In this document: positions 6,443 through 14,266 of the stretch, one piece after another | Position numbering within the stretch: position 1 is the stretch's first letter | Layout of the letters: each line of letters opens with the position of its first letter | DNA from: an uncultured Campylobacter sp. | GTDB lineage: Bacteria; Campylobacterota; Campylobacteria; Campylobacterales; Campylobacteraceae | Direction of reading: 5' to 3' | DNA: 27,079 nucleotides | Assembly: GCA_900539505.1 (NCBI GenBank) | Contig: UQCL01000026.1 | Coordinates: 1 to 27,079 of the forward strand | Notes under the pieces: model-generated | The model's database searches: none | What the model saw: only the letters and a program-made list of their open reading frames with translations | Told to the model about the DNA's origin: nothing | Made by a program: the position numbers and the translations under genes

Positions 6443-7621
6443 CTATATGTGGTAATTTTTTACGAATTTTTCTATGCGCTCAAAGCCGCGTTTTAGATTT
6501 TCCATAGAACACGCAAAGCTTACGCGGAAGTGCCCATCCATGCCAAATCCGCCTCCTGGCACCGTGGCTACGAGCCCTTTATCTAGCAGTTGCATGCAGA
6601 ATTTCATACTATCAGGTTCTACCTGAGAGCAATCTATGAAGAAATAAAATGCGCCGTCAGGTTTTACGACACTAAGCCCCGGGATCGCGCCTATCGCGTC
6701 CGTGCCAAAATCGCGCCTGCGCTCGTATTCGCGCCTCATCTCCTCGATATAATTATCTGCCTCGCCCCGCAGCACTGGCATAGCGCCTGCCTGGACGATA
6801 CTTGCTACGTTGCTGACGCTTTGACTTTGCAGGCTGATCATCGCCTTATTTAGCTCATCGATCGCACAGGCGGTGTAGCCGAAGCGCCAGCCGGGCATCG
6901 CGCCGCATTTGCTTAGCCCGTTGATCGTCACGGTGCGCTCGAACATATCCTCACTGATGCTTGCTGCGGCTATGAAATTCTTGCCAAAGACAATTTTTTC
7001 GTAAATTTCATCGGCAATTACCAAAATATCCGTGCCTTTTAGTACTTCCGCAAGCTCTTGCAGCTCCTGGCGCGAATATACGGCGCCTGCGGGGTTGCTT
7101 GGGTTGAAAAGGCACAGCGCCTTCGTGCGCGGCGTGATCGCGGCTTTGAGCTGCGAGGCAGTGATTTTGTATCGGTTTTCCGCCTTGGTGTCTACGATGA
7201 CGGGCTTGCTGCCATAAAATTTTACGATTTCGGGGTAAGTGACCCAATAAGGCGCCGGTATTATGACCTCATCGCCTTCGTTTAAGATGCAGTTAAAGGC
7301 GTTAAATAGCGAGTGTTTGGCGCCTACGTTGGTGATGATCTGATCGGGTCTGTAATTTAGGCCGTTATCACGCTTTAGCTTCTGCGCGATTAAATTTAAA
7401 ATTTCAGGCGTTCCGGCAACCGGCGTATATTTTCCACAGCCCTTAGCCATAGCTTCTATGACAGCCCTTTTGGCGACCTCTGCAGTATCGAAATCAGGCT
7501 CGCCCGCGCTTAGGATTACGACGTCTTGCCCCTGAGCTTTCATCTGCTTGGCTTTAGTGCTGATTGCGATCGTTAGGCTTTCGCCGAGCTTGCTTACGCG
7601 ACTTGAAAGTGTTAATTTCAT
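6443..7621 (-). CDS. aspB: Aspartate aminotransferase (class I, PLP-dependent)
   Basis: A 392-residue fold-type I aminotransferase that would interconvert aspartate and 2-oxoglutarate with oxaloacetate and glutamate. Visible motifs: SAGEPDFDT near the N-terminus, KYTPVAGTPE, the NPSNPAG segment with the substrate/PLP-contacting Asn, DEIYEKI with Asp204 and Tyr207, and the Schiff-base Lys238 in NGLSKCGAMPGWRFGY. The start is the ATG at 7621-7619, whose ATGA overlaps the upstream stop and which is preceded by AAGGAG at ideal distance. A longer frame with nine extra residues begins inside the upstream gene and is not favoured. The SKCGAMPGW region differs a little from the usual SKAYAMTGW but keeps the Lys. 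It is the last gene of the hisS operon. The symbol follows the AspB/AspC-type name used in this group. Confidence 0.9.
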   Translation of the reverse strand: MKLTLSSRVSKLGESLTIAISTKAKQMKAQGQDVVILSAGEPDFDTAEVAKRAVIEAMAKGCGKYTPVAGTPEILNLIAQKLKRDNGLNYRPDQIITNVGAKHSLFNAFNCILNEGDEVIIPAPYWVTYPEIVKFYGSKPVIVDTKAENRYKITASQLKAAITPRTKALCLFNPSNPAGAVYSRQELQELAEVLKGTDILVIADEIYEKIVFGKNFIAAASISEDMFERTVTINGLSKCGAMPGWRFGYTACAIDELNKAMISLQSQSVSNVASIVQAGAMPVLRGEADNYIEEMRREYERRRDFGTDAIGAIPGLSVVKPDGAFYFFIDCSQVEPDSMKFCMQLLDKGLVATVPGGGFGMDGHFRVSFACSMENLKRGFERIEKFVKNYHI

Positions 7622-8097
7622 TGATGCTCCTTGGATTGGTTTAGACAATTTAAAATTTGATTTTTGACGCTAAAAGCTCTGCCGCTACTTGGGTCTTGGT
7701 TGTAGATATCGTCGATTTTATAATCGCCTCCGCTACGGACGAGTTTGTAGATTATCGTCTGCGCGCCGTAGGGGCAGGTCTGTGTCACTACGACGGTATC
7801 GCGCTGCCCTAGCTCAAAATCATATTTCGCGTCGTCGCAGACATCTTGACCGCCGATTATTGGATCGTAGTCCAAGCAGCCTACCTCACCTTCGCCAGCA
7901 GAGGCTTCATCTTGCATAAGCACGGATCTGAAAGAAGCTGATAGGGCATTTTTGTGATCGCCGAAATAGGTGCCCTTGATGTATAGACTTTTTACTAGGC
8001 TTATTCTGGCGTCGTCCGCGGAATTTTTCGCGCTATTAGCATCGCCGCCGCTTGCCGACAAAATAGCACAAATTATAAAAAATAGAGCTTTTTTCAC
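7618..8097 (-). CDS. Secreted protein of unknown function (DUF3828-like)
   Basis: A 159-residue protein starting at a GTG (8097-8095) with GAGGG upstream. It has a signal peptide (MKKALFFIICAILSASG) and no lipobox, so the mature protein is probably periplasmic. Four mature-region cysteines (CLDYDP, VCDDAK, TQTCPYG, LNCLNQ) could form two disulfides. The DYDPIIGGQDVCDD stretch followed by strands and a terminal YKIDDIYNQDP faintly resembles DUF3828 proteins; I hold this weakly. It lies 10 bp after cysE and its TGA overlaps the aspB ATG, so it belongs to the operon. Its function cannot be deduced. Confidence 0.75.
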   Translation of the reverse strand: MKKALFFIICAILSASGGDANSAKNSADDARISLVKSLYIKGTYFGDHKNALSASFRSVLMQDEASAGEGEVGCLDYDPIIGGQDVCDDAKYDFELGQRDTVVVTQTCPYGAQTIIYKLVRSGGDYKIDDIYNQDPSSGRAFSVKNQILNCLNQSKEHQ

Positions 8098-8107
8098 TTT
8101 AACCCTC

Positions 8108-8803
8108 TTATTTTAATGATTTCAGATACTCTTCGTAGAATTTATTGAGATCCTCATCCATTTCGGCGATATCTTTTCTGCCGTTGCAGATGCAATCTTC
8201 CAAAATTTCGATACGCTTGATGAGATATTTGATAAGTTCTTGGCTGATATCTGGAATTTTATTATGTGCCAAAGGATCGCTCTCGCAGCCGCCTAAAATT
8301 CTAGCGGGCACGCCCACGGCGGTGCAGTTTGGCGCGACATCCTTTACGACGACGGAATTTGCGCCGATTTTGGAATTTTCGCCGATGGTGATATTGCCTA
8401 GCACTTTGGCTCCCGCGCCTACTACGACGCCGTTTTGCAGCGTCGGATGGCGCTTGCCGTGCTCTAAGCTCACGCCGCCGAGAGTGACGCCTTGATAGAT
8501 CAGACAGTTATCGCCGATGATCGCCGTTTCTCCAATGACAAGCCCCGTGGCGTGGTCGAAAAATACGCCCGAGCCGATCTGAGCGCCCGGGTTTATATCT
8601 ACGGCGGTGATTATACGAGTAAGTCCGCTGATCGCGCGAGCTATGAGCTTAAAACCTCGCTCGTAGAAAAAATGCGCGAAGCGGTAATTTATTAGCGCCC
8701 AGACGCCTGGATAGCAGAAAAATATCTCAAATACGCTGTTGCATGCGGGATCCTGGCGCATCGGCTCGGTGAAGTCCCGTTTTAAAATTTGCCAAAAACT
8801 CAT
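8108..8803 (-). CDS. cysE: Serine O-acetyltransferase
   Basis: This cytosolic enzyme acetylates L-serine with acetyl-CoA, the first step of cysteine synthesis. The 231 residues comprise an N-terminal helical domain (residues 1-65) and a left-handed beta-helix of hexapeptide repeats (about 70-175: IGSGVF, IGETAI, IGDNCL, VGAGAK, IGENSK, IGANSV). The catalytic His84 is in FFDHATGLVIGE, and the loop GGVSLEHGKRHPTL is present. Its ATG overlaps the speA stop by 4 bp. Length is typical of the short bacterial type. The C-terminal 50 residues after GVPARILGG form a helical tail of the kind that can bind cysteine synthase, but the last residue is Lys rather than the usual Ile, so formation of that complex is doubtful. 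Confidence 0.93.
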   Translation of the reverse strand: MSFWQILKRDFTEPMRQDPACNSVFEIFFCYPGVWALINYRFAHFFYERGFKLIARAISGLTRIITAVDINPGAQIGSGVFFDHATGLVIGETAIIGDNCLIYQGVTLGGVSLEHGKRHPTLQNGVVVGAGAKVLGNITIGENSKIGANSVVVKDVAPNCTAVGVPARILGGCESDPLAHNKIPDISQELIKYLIKRIEILEDCICNGRKDIAEMDEDLNKFYEEYLKSLK

Positions 8804-10638
8804 TTGATCGTCTTTAAGTAGCTATTGTCGTTTAAAAACAGATATAGCTCGCCCAGGATATGCTTTTTCTCTTTATCTCCGATAAGATTTGATTTTTCGA
8901 CGCGCTCGTTTAGGCTTTCGCGGATATCTACTACGTCGTAGTCCATATCCTCCAAGATGTCGATGACCGATTGAGATTCGATGAAATCCTTGATCTCAAA
9001 GCCGCCGTCATCCTTTAAAATCACGGTCGCCTCTGTTGGGTGTGCAAAGAGGTTGTGGCTCATGCCAAGCACCTCCTGGTAGGCTCCGACAAGAAAAAAG
9101 CCCAAAAAGTACTCCTCCTCTTCGGGATCTACGTCGTGCAGAAATAGCGGATTTTTTTGACTGTCGAATTCTATCTCGCCGTCGCTATCGCAGGTGATAT
9201 CCCAGATCGACGCCGATAGCGTGGCGCGCTCGTCCAGCCTCTCTAACGGCATGATCGGGAAGTGCTGCTTGATGCCCCAAAAATCTGGCAGGCTTTGGAA
9301 GATCGAGAAATTTACCAAATAGCGCTCTTGGGCGTTGCCTAGGGAGTTTAAGAAATTGCTATATTCTTGCTTGTTGCCTAAAATTCCATACGCCTTTCGC
9401 ATTATTAGATGAACCAAAATTTCGCCGTTTGAGCGGTCGATTAGATCGACGTATCCCAGATCAAAAAGGGTAAGCACGCTCTCCATGTGCGACATAGCAT
9501 CGTGCAGATACTCTAGCGCGTTGGAGGGCTTTAGAGTTTTATACAGATCGTATAGTTCGGCGACTACCGGCGGATTGTCCTTTTTTAGGGCGAGCTTCTC
9601 TTCGGCGTATTCTTGGGTAAAAAGCTCCAAAATCGGCGCTACGAGTACTGCATGGCTGGCGGCTACGTATCTTCCGCTCTCGATAAAAATATCAGGCTCG
9701 GCCTCTTTTTTATCCTCTGCGATTGATTTTAGCAAAAAAACCACGTCGTTGGCGTATTCTTTTAGCGTATAGTTGCGGCTGGAGCTTTCTTTGGCTTGGG
9801 AGTATTCGATAGCGAGCCCTCCGCCTAAATTTATGGATTTTAAATTTTTCGCACCCATTTTGCGAAGCTCGGTATAGATGTTACCCGCCTCGATGAGGGC
9901 CTTTTTGAGCGGATGGATCTCTGTAATCTGTGAGCCGATATGAAAATGGATCATCGTAAACTGCTCGATGAGATCGTTTTTCTTGAGTAAGTTTATCGCC
10001 TCTATAAGCTCGGTCGAGGTAAGACCGAATTTGGAATTTATCCCGCCGCTTTTCGCCCACAATCCGCTTCCGGAGTTATGCAGCCTGATGCGTAGCCCGA
10101 TGAAAGGCTTTGGTGCAAACCGCTCCTTAGCCGTTTCGATGATGGTTTCAAGCTCGTTTAACCCCTCGATCGTAAGCGTTACGTTATGCCCCATCTCTGC
10201 GGCGATGAAGCCGATATTGATGAGCTCCTTATCTTTAAAACCGTTTACGGTAATCGGCGCGCCGTAGTTATTATATGCCATCGCTAGCAGCAGTTCAGGC
10301 TTGCTGCCGGCTTCGAGTCCGTATCCGTAAGGCTCGCCGATATCGACTAAATTTTTAACGAAGCCGGGGAATTGATTTACTTTAAGCGGATAGACGGCGT
10401 GGAATTTTCCCTTGTAATCAAACTCCTTAATAGCGCGGTTAAAATTTGAGTAAATTTCGACGATCTGCTTTTTGATGAGGTGCGGGAAGCGTAGCAGTAT
10501 TGGGCCTCGCACGCCGTCTGCGCGGATCTCTTTTATGATATCCACCAAAGGCTGCTTGAAATCGGAGTTTAGGCATAGCTTGCCGCCGTCTATCGTGAAG
10601 TTGGAATTTCCCCAGATATTTAGTCCGTAATCGTTCAT
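8800..10638 (-). CDS. speA: Biosynthetic arginine decarboxylase
   Basis: A 612-residue fold-type III PLP enzyme that converts arginine to agmatine, the entry to polyamine synthesis. It starts MNDYGLNIWGNSNFTI, as in SpeA proteins. PLP-binding Lys86 is in YPLKVNQFPGFV. The barrel shows EAGSKPELLLAM, LRIRLHNSGSGLWAKSGG, the HFHIGSQ motif and the glycine-rich SINLGGGLAIEY. The C-terminal part has the active-site segment DITCDSDGEI, followed by LGFFLVGAYQEVLGMSHNLF. Both ends overlap neighbours by 4 bp (hisS upstream, cysE downstream). Length and motifs are complete, with no sign of damage. Confidence 0.94.
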   Translation of the reverse strand: MNDYGLNIWGNSNFTIDGGKLCLNSDFKQPLVDIIKEIRADGVRGPILLRFPHLIKKQIVEIYSNFNRAIKEFDYKGKFHAVYPLKVNQFPGFVKNLVDIGEPYGYGLEAGSKPELLLAMAYNNYGAPITVNGFKDKELINIGFIAAEMGHNVTLTIEGLNELETIIETAKERFAPKPFIGLRIRLHNSGSGLWAKSGGINSKFGLTSTELIEAINLLKKNDLIEQFTMIHFHIGSQITEIHPLKKALIEAGNIYTELRKMGAKNLKSINLGGGLAIEYSQAKESSSRNYTLKEYANDVVFLLKSIAEDKKEAEPDIFIESGRYVAASHAVLVAPILELFTQEYAEEKLALKKDNPPVVAELYDLYKTLKPSNALEYLHDAMSHMESVLTLFDLGYVDLIDRSNGEILVHLIMRKAYGILGNKQEYSNFLNSLGNAQERYLVNFSIFQSLPDFWGIKQHFPIMPLERLDERATLSASIWDITCDSDGEIEFDSQKNPLFLHDVDPEEEEYFLGFFLVGAYQEVLGMSHNLFAHPTEATVILKDDGGFEIKDFIESQSVIDILEDMDYDVVDIRESLNERVEKSNLIGDKEKKHILGELYLFLNDNSYLKTIK

Positions 10639-11876
10639 GCTCTATCCTTAAAAAATGCTTCGACCTCTTTAAATTTAATCGCAAAGGTGGTTTGATCCTC
10701 TAAATTTTTACACCACACTTCGGCGCGATCAAACTCGTCCTGTCCGATGCAAAGGCAAAATTTCGCCTCCGCCCCGTCGGCCGCTTTTAAATGCTTGGCT
10801 AGGCTCTTGGGCTCGTATGAAATTTGAGTTTTACAAAACTTTCGCAGCTTTAGCGCAAACGAAAACGCCGTGCTTACGAACGCCTCGTCCAGTGCGCCGA
10901 TATAAAGTCCCTCACGCGCTTGTGGGCTTTCGCGCGTTTTTAAAATTTCGGCTATTCGTTCGATACCGATCGCAAAGCCCACGCCCGCCGTCTTTCTGCC
11001 GCCTAAAAACTTCACGAGTCTGTCGTAGCGCCCGCCGCCGCCTACGGCGCTTTGCGCGCCAAGCTCGCTTGAGACGAACTCAAAGGCGGTTTTGCAGTAG
11101 TAATCAAGCCCGCGCACGAGTTTCGGATCGATCTCAAATTTTTGCCCGTTTTGGGTTAAAATTCTTTGCAGCTGCGCAAATTCCGCGGCGCAGGCGTCGT
11201 TTAAATTTTCCGTTATAAGCGGTGCGGCGGCTAAAATTTTCTGACAGCTTTCGTTTTTGCAGTCCAGCACGCGGATCGGATTGGTGTCGATGCGCCTTTG
11301 GCAGTCCTCGCAAAGCCTATCTTTGCGCTCTTGCAAGAAATTTACGAGCTTGGTTTTATACGCAGGCATGCACTCCTCATCGCCTAAAGAGTTGATTTTA
11401 AGCGTTGCGGCGACATTTAGCTCGCATAAAATTTGAGATAGCATCAAGATCACGCTCGCATCCTCATAAACGCTACTTTCGCCGAAGCACTCGACGCCGA
11501 ATTGATGAAACTCGCGCAGGCGCCCCTTTTGCGGGCGCTCATAGCGAAACATCGAGCCTTGATAATAAAATTTATGCACGCCGCCGCTGCGGTCTAGCTT
11601 TTTTTCGATAAAGGCGCGCACGACGCCCGCGGTGCCCTCGGGGCGCAGGCAGACGCTATCGCCGCTTTTATCGTTAAACTCATACATCTCCTTGCCGACG
11701 ATGTCGCTGCTCTCGCCGACGCTGCGGCGAAATAGCGCGGTCTGCTCGAGCTTGGGCGTCTCGATAAACTCATAGCCGTAGTTTTGCGCGATCTTTTCGC
11801 AGGTTTTGAGCACGCGCCTAAACAGCGCCGCAGGCTCGCTCATAACGTCGTTCATACCGCGAAGTGCTTTGATCAT
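10635..11876 (-). CDS. hisS: Histidyl-tRNA synthetase
   Basis: A 413-residue class II aminoacyl-tRNA synthetase. It begins IKALRGMNDVMSEP, has motif 2 around YYQGSMFRYERPQKGRLREFHQFGVE, the histidine-binding RGLDYYCKTAFEF and AVGGGGRYDRLV segments, and motif 3 GVGFAIGIERI. The anticodon-binding domain follows (about residues 325-413). Between motif 2 and the histidine loop is a small domain with four cysteines (LCEDCQRRI and VLDCKNESCQKIL) that looks like a zinc-type knuckle. It is the first gene of the operon: AAGGAT lies before the ATG and a TATAAT box is about 40 bases upstream. Confidence 0.95.
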   Translation of the reverse strand: MIKALRGMNDVMSEPAALFRRVLKTCEKIAQNYGYEFIETPKLEQTALFRRSVGESSDIVGKEMYEFNDKSGDSVCLRPEGTAGVVRAFIEKKLDRSGGVHKFYYQGSMFRYERPQKGRLREFHQFGVECFGESSVYEDASVILMLSQILCELNVAATLKINSLGDEECMPAYKTKLVNFLQERKDRLCEDCQRRIDTNPIRVLDCKNESCQKILAAAPLITENLNDACAAEFAQLQRILTQNGQKFEIDPKLVRGLDYYCKTAFEFVSSELGAQSAVGGGGRYDRLVKFLGGRKTAGVGFAIGIERIAEILKTRESPQAREGLYIGALDEAFVSTAFSFALKLRKFCKTQISYEPKSLAKHLKAADGAEAKFCLCIGQDEFDRAEVWCKNLEDQTTFAIKFKEVEAFFKDRA

Positions 11877-11916
11877 CTATAAAATCCTTTGTGAAATTTT
11901 AAAATTTTTCGGGGCG

Positions 11917-11922
11917 ATTATA
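11917..11922 (-). promoter_or_regulatory. -10 box of the hisS-speA-cysE-aspB operon
   Basis: A perfect TATAAT on the minus strand, in the context ACTATAATCG, about 40 bases upstream of the hisS ATG. The next gene upstream lies about 160 bp away with its own promoter, so this is the best candidate for the operon's sigma-70 promoter. No -35 consensus is visible. Confidence 0.7.
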
Positions 11923-12083
11923 GTTAAATTTACCTAAATTTTAAGCCCTGCCGCTCGCAGCAACGTATCGGTTCTGCTTATTTACATCGCGCGCCGCAGA
12001 ATTAAAATACGCTTCGTGATAAATTAAATTCGGCAAAGTACGGATAAAAAGGCAAACCTCAAAGGTCGCTAAATTTCAATCGC

Positions 12084-12314
12084 CTATGCAAGCTCAAGCG
12101 AAAGTATCTCCGTGACCTTGCCCGCTTCGTCCTCGCAGCTTACGGCGATATAATCAAAGCCGTTTGCCTTAACCTCATCCCACGAGGCGGTCCCGCCGTT
12201 TATCAGCAGGACTTTGCCGCTCTCGTCCGTTTCGTATTCGTCCATTTCGTCGTCGTAATCGATATTGTAGCCGAATTTTAGATGGATTTTACGCGGCGGT
12301 AGGTTAAATTTCAC
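12084..12314 (-). CDS. Small acidic protein of unknown function
   Basis: A 76-residue protein starting at a GTG that shares one base with the TAG of the upstream gene (TAGTG junction), so it is translationally coupled to it. It is rich in Asp and Glu (DYDDEMDEYETDES) and has no signal peptide, membrane segment or cysteine cluster beyond one Cys. A central VLLINGGTASWDEVKANGFDYIAVSCEDEAGK suggests alternating strands and turns. I do not recognise the family. The pairing with the next gene implies the two act together. Confidence 0.6.
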   Translation of the reverse strand: MKFNLPPRKIHLKFGYNIDYDDEMDEYETDESGKVLLINGGTASWDEVKANGFDYIAVSCEDEAGKVTEILSLELA

Positions 12315-12637
12315 TAGTTCGCGGCGGGCACTTTTTCTGCGTCAAGCTCGTCGCAAAACATCGCGTTGTAGCCGTGCGTAGCGCCGTCAAAAAGTAAAAT
12401 TTCCTCGCCCGTTTTCACGCATTTGGCTACGAGCTTGCACGGCACGAGCTCGTCCTCGTCGTCGTAGAGATCGGCGATGTAATCGTTCGGCAAAGCTTCG
12501 TCGCGAAAAAGCTCGCCGAAATAATAAATTTCAAAGTATTCGCCGCCCGCGCCGGATCTGACTTGGACATTTAGATAATCGTCCCGGGTCACGTTAAATA
12601 CGTGATTTGCTAGATAAGTAGGCACCCTCTTGTCCAT
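12314..12637 (-). CDS. Small acidic protein of unknown function
   Basis: A 107-residue cytosolic protein with a strong ribosome binding site (AAGGAG, 12640s) and a near-consensus promoter upstream, so it is probably a real expressed gene. It is acidic (LYDDEDELVPC, FCDELDAEKV) and predicted beta-rich (YLNVQVRSGAGGEYFEIYYFGELF). It has three cysteines and no catalytic motif that I recognise. It forms a two-gene unit with the 76-residue protein downstream. Small acidic paired proteins of this kind are sometimes immunity or antitoxin-like, but no toxin is adjacent, so that remains speculation. Confidence 0.65.
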   Translation of the reverse strand: MDKRVPTYLANHVFNVTRDDYLNVQVRSGAGGEYFEIYYFGELFRDEALPNDYIADLYDDEDELVPCKLVAKCVKTGEEILLFDGATHGYNAMFCDELDAEKVPAAN

Positions 12638-12673
12638 CTTTGCTCCTTTGGCGTCAATTTAAAATTTCGCGAA

Positions 12674-12679
12674 ATTATA
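12674..12679 (-). promoter_or_regulatory. Extended -10 box for the acidic gene pair
   Basis: The minus strand reads TGCTATAAT, a perfect TATAAT with the TGN extension, about 37 bases before the ATG at 12637. The sequence is the same nine bases as at the qmcA promoter. Confidence 0.7.
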
Positions 12680-12910
12680 GCATACCTCGCGTCCGAAGCG
12701 TCTGCTCGCGCAATCAAAAGGCGGGCCGTTTGCAAGCCTGCTATCGCCGCGCGACTTAAAATTTCGCATACGGCGCGACTTGAAATTCCAATTACAGCGC
12801 GGTCGCCGCTCTCGCTCGCACATACAGGCTCGTTGGCGAGCTAGGCTTAAGAGATGAATAAGCCCTGCCGCTCGCACTCTTTTGCACATACGCAGCCTGC
12901 GAGCACGGCT

Positions 12911-13073
12911 TGTAAAATTTTAATTTGCTTGTATCGTTTGTAAATTTTAATCTGCTCGCACGGCACGTAAATTCTAATCCATTTTGCCATTTGCGATTTT
13001 TAATCTGCCCGCATCATTTGCGAATTCTAATCCTCTTGCGTCATTTTGCAAATTTTATCTGCTCGCGCGGCAC
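12911..13073. repeat. Six-unit degenerate 26-28-bp tandem repeat
   Basis: Units begin at 12911, 12939, 12966, 12992, 13019 and 13047. The rough consensus is TGTAAATTTTAATCTGCTCGC followed by about six variable bases (CGGCAC in two of the units, CATCATT-like in others). The AT-rich first half is conserved and the second half drifts. There is no spacer/repeat alternation with identical repeats, so it is not a CRISPR array. Confidence 0.75.
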
Positions 13074-13570
13074 GGCTCCGTCTATACAAAGCGGACTTTG
13101 AAATTTTTTCTGGAGCGGGATCTGTTTGTGAAGCGCGCTCCGTGATACCTTGCGCCCGCTTGCTTTGAGGTTACGAAAGCGCGAGTAAAACTGCGCGCCG
13201 CAAGCGACACGGACAAATCTAAACGCCGTGCGGAAATTTTAAGCCGTGCGCCGTATGGGTTTGGACTTGTTTGCTTTAAGCAGATTACGAAATTTCATTA
13301 CTTTCGGGGTTCAAACCTCGCCCGCCCGCAAGCGGCGAGATAGATCTAAATGCCGCGCGAAATTCTAAGCTGCGCGGAAGAGCAACCCGCTGCGGGCCCT
13401 TAAAATTTGAGCGGCAGTTATTACTTTGCCGCAAATCTCGGTTAAAAATTTAAACGGCGAGATCGTTTCGCCACTTTTTTGCGTAAAACAAACCTAAGAC
13501 GGCTCGCTTCGTCCCCTCCTGACGGCGCTAAATTTGTGCGGATATCGGTTAAAATTTAATACGGCAAGTC

Positions 13571-14053
13571 CTACTTCGCTGCCTTGAAGCTCAAGAATTC
13601 CTCGTAGTGGCGATCGATGATCTCTTTGATCTCGGCGTAATTTTGCGGCGAATTTTCTATGTAAAAGTAGGCGTTGTCGAAGTTTTTCTCGCCGAATTTT
13701 CGCGCGACGAAATCGTCGTAATCTTGCAAATACCAGCCGTGAGTTTTGGCAAATTTCGTGCGGTCCGTGGTGTAGTAGGCATTTGCGAAGGCCTTGCCTG
13801 CGGTGTTTAGCTCGTCGCTGCTTAGCACGCCGTCCATGGCGTCGAAAAAATACTGACGGTAATCAAAGCTATCGTCCATCCGCGCTATATCGTCCGCGAA
13901 ATCCGCCGCGAAGTCCTTGGAGTAGAGCTTGCGCTCCATGCACCAGCGGAAGAAAAACGCGATGTGCGTCGCGCCGTTTTCCTGCGGGATATCTGTCGGC
14001 GCATTTTTTGCGCCCCAGTGCCATTTTGCCTTGTCGTAGGTCACGTAAACCAT
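13571..14053 (-). CDS. Protein of unknown function, 'YDKAKWH' family (DUF7832-like)
   Basis: The 160-residue product is taken from the ATG at 14053-14051, which has AGGAG at good spacing; an 11-residue upstream extension is not favoured. It opens VYVTYDKAKWHWGAKN and continues PQENGATHIAFFFRWCMERKL. This matches a family of small bacterial proteins of unknown function with a YDxAxWH...ATHIGxFxxW signature, which I believe is DUF7832. The rest is helical and rich in aromatic and acidic residues (DYRQYFFDAMDGVL, WYLQDYDDFVARKF). There is no signal peptide or membrane segment. It stands alone between two noncoding stretches. Members of this family sometimes sit near polymorphic toxin or immunity loci, but nothing here supports that role directly. 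Confidence 0.7.
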   Translation of the reverse strand: MVYVTYDKAKWHWGAKNAPTDIPQENGATHIAFFFRWCMERKLYSKDFAADFADDIARMDDSFDYRQYFFDAMDGVLSSDELNTAGKAFANAYYTTDRTKFAKTHGWYLQDYDDFVARKFGEKNFDNAYFYIENSPQNYAEIKEIIDRHYEEFLSFKAAK

Positions 14054-14266
14054 TTTGCTCTCCTTTTTTTGGACTTTAAGTTGCATAAATTTTAGAAATT
14101 AAAAGCAAACGACGCTTGGTAAAGCTCTAAATTTTATCCGATGCAATCTGCGCCGTGAAATTTCAAATTTTATATCAGGTCGCCCGTTACCTTATAATCG
14201 CATTCGCTTCGTAAAATTTTGCCGCGACTAAAATTACGTTTAAATTCTATCGCATCTCGTAGAATT

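Larger units (their letters stand above)
12638..13570. other. Long noncoding region with a degenerate tandem array
   Basis: This 933-bp region has no convincing gene. It holds the acidic-pair promoter at its left end, a six-unit array of about 27-bp repeats at 12911-13073, and from 13080 to 13560 GC-rich DNA with AAATTT/AAATTC words at irregular spacing (for example near 13218, 13289, 13359 and 13402). A 76-codon minus-strand frame at 12659-12889 overlaps the promoter and is dominated by Arg and Cys, so it is judged spurious. No tRNA cloverleaf or strong terminator was found by eye. Confidence 0.6.

Noticed and set aside
7622..7648. Nine-residue N-terminal extension of aspB
   Set aside because: Lies inside the upstream gene; the ATG at 7621 has ideal AAGGAG and matches family N-termini.
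12659..12889. 76-codon minus-strand frame
   Set aside because: Overlaps the promoter of the acidic gene pair; composition is dominated by Arg and Cys from GC-rich spacer.
12911..13073. Possible CRISPR array
   Set aside because: Units are contiguous and degenerate, with no identical repeats separated by unique spacers, and no cas genes are in view.
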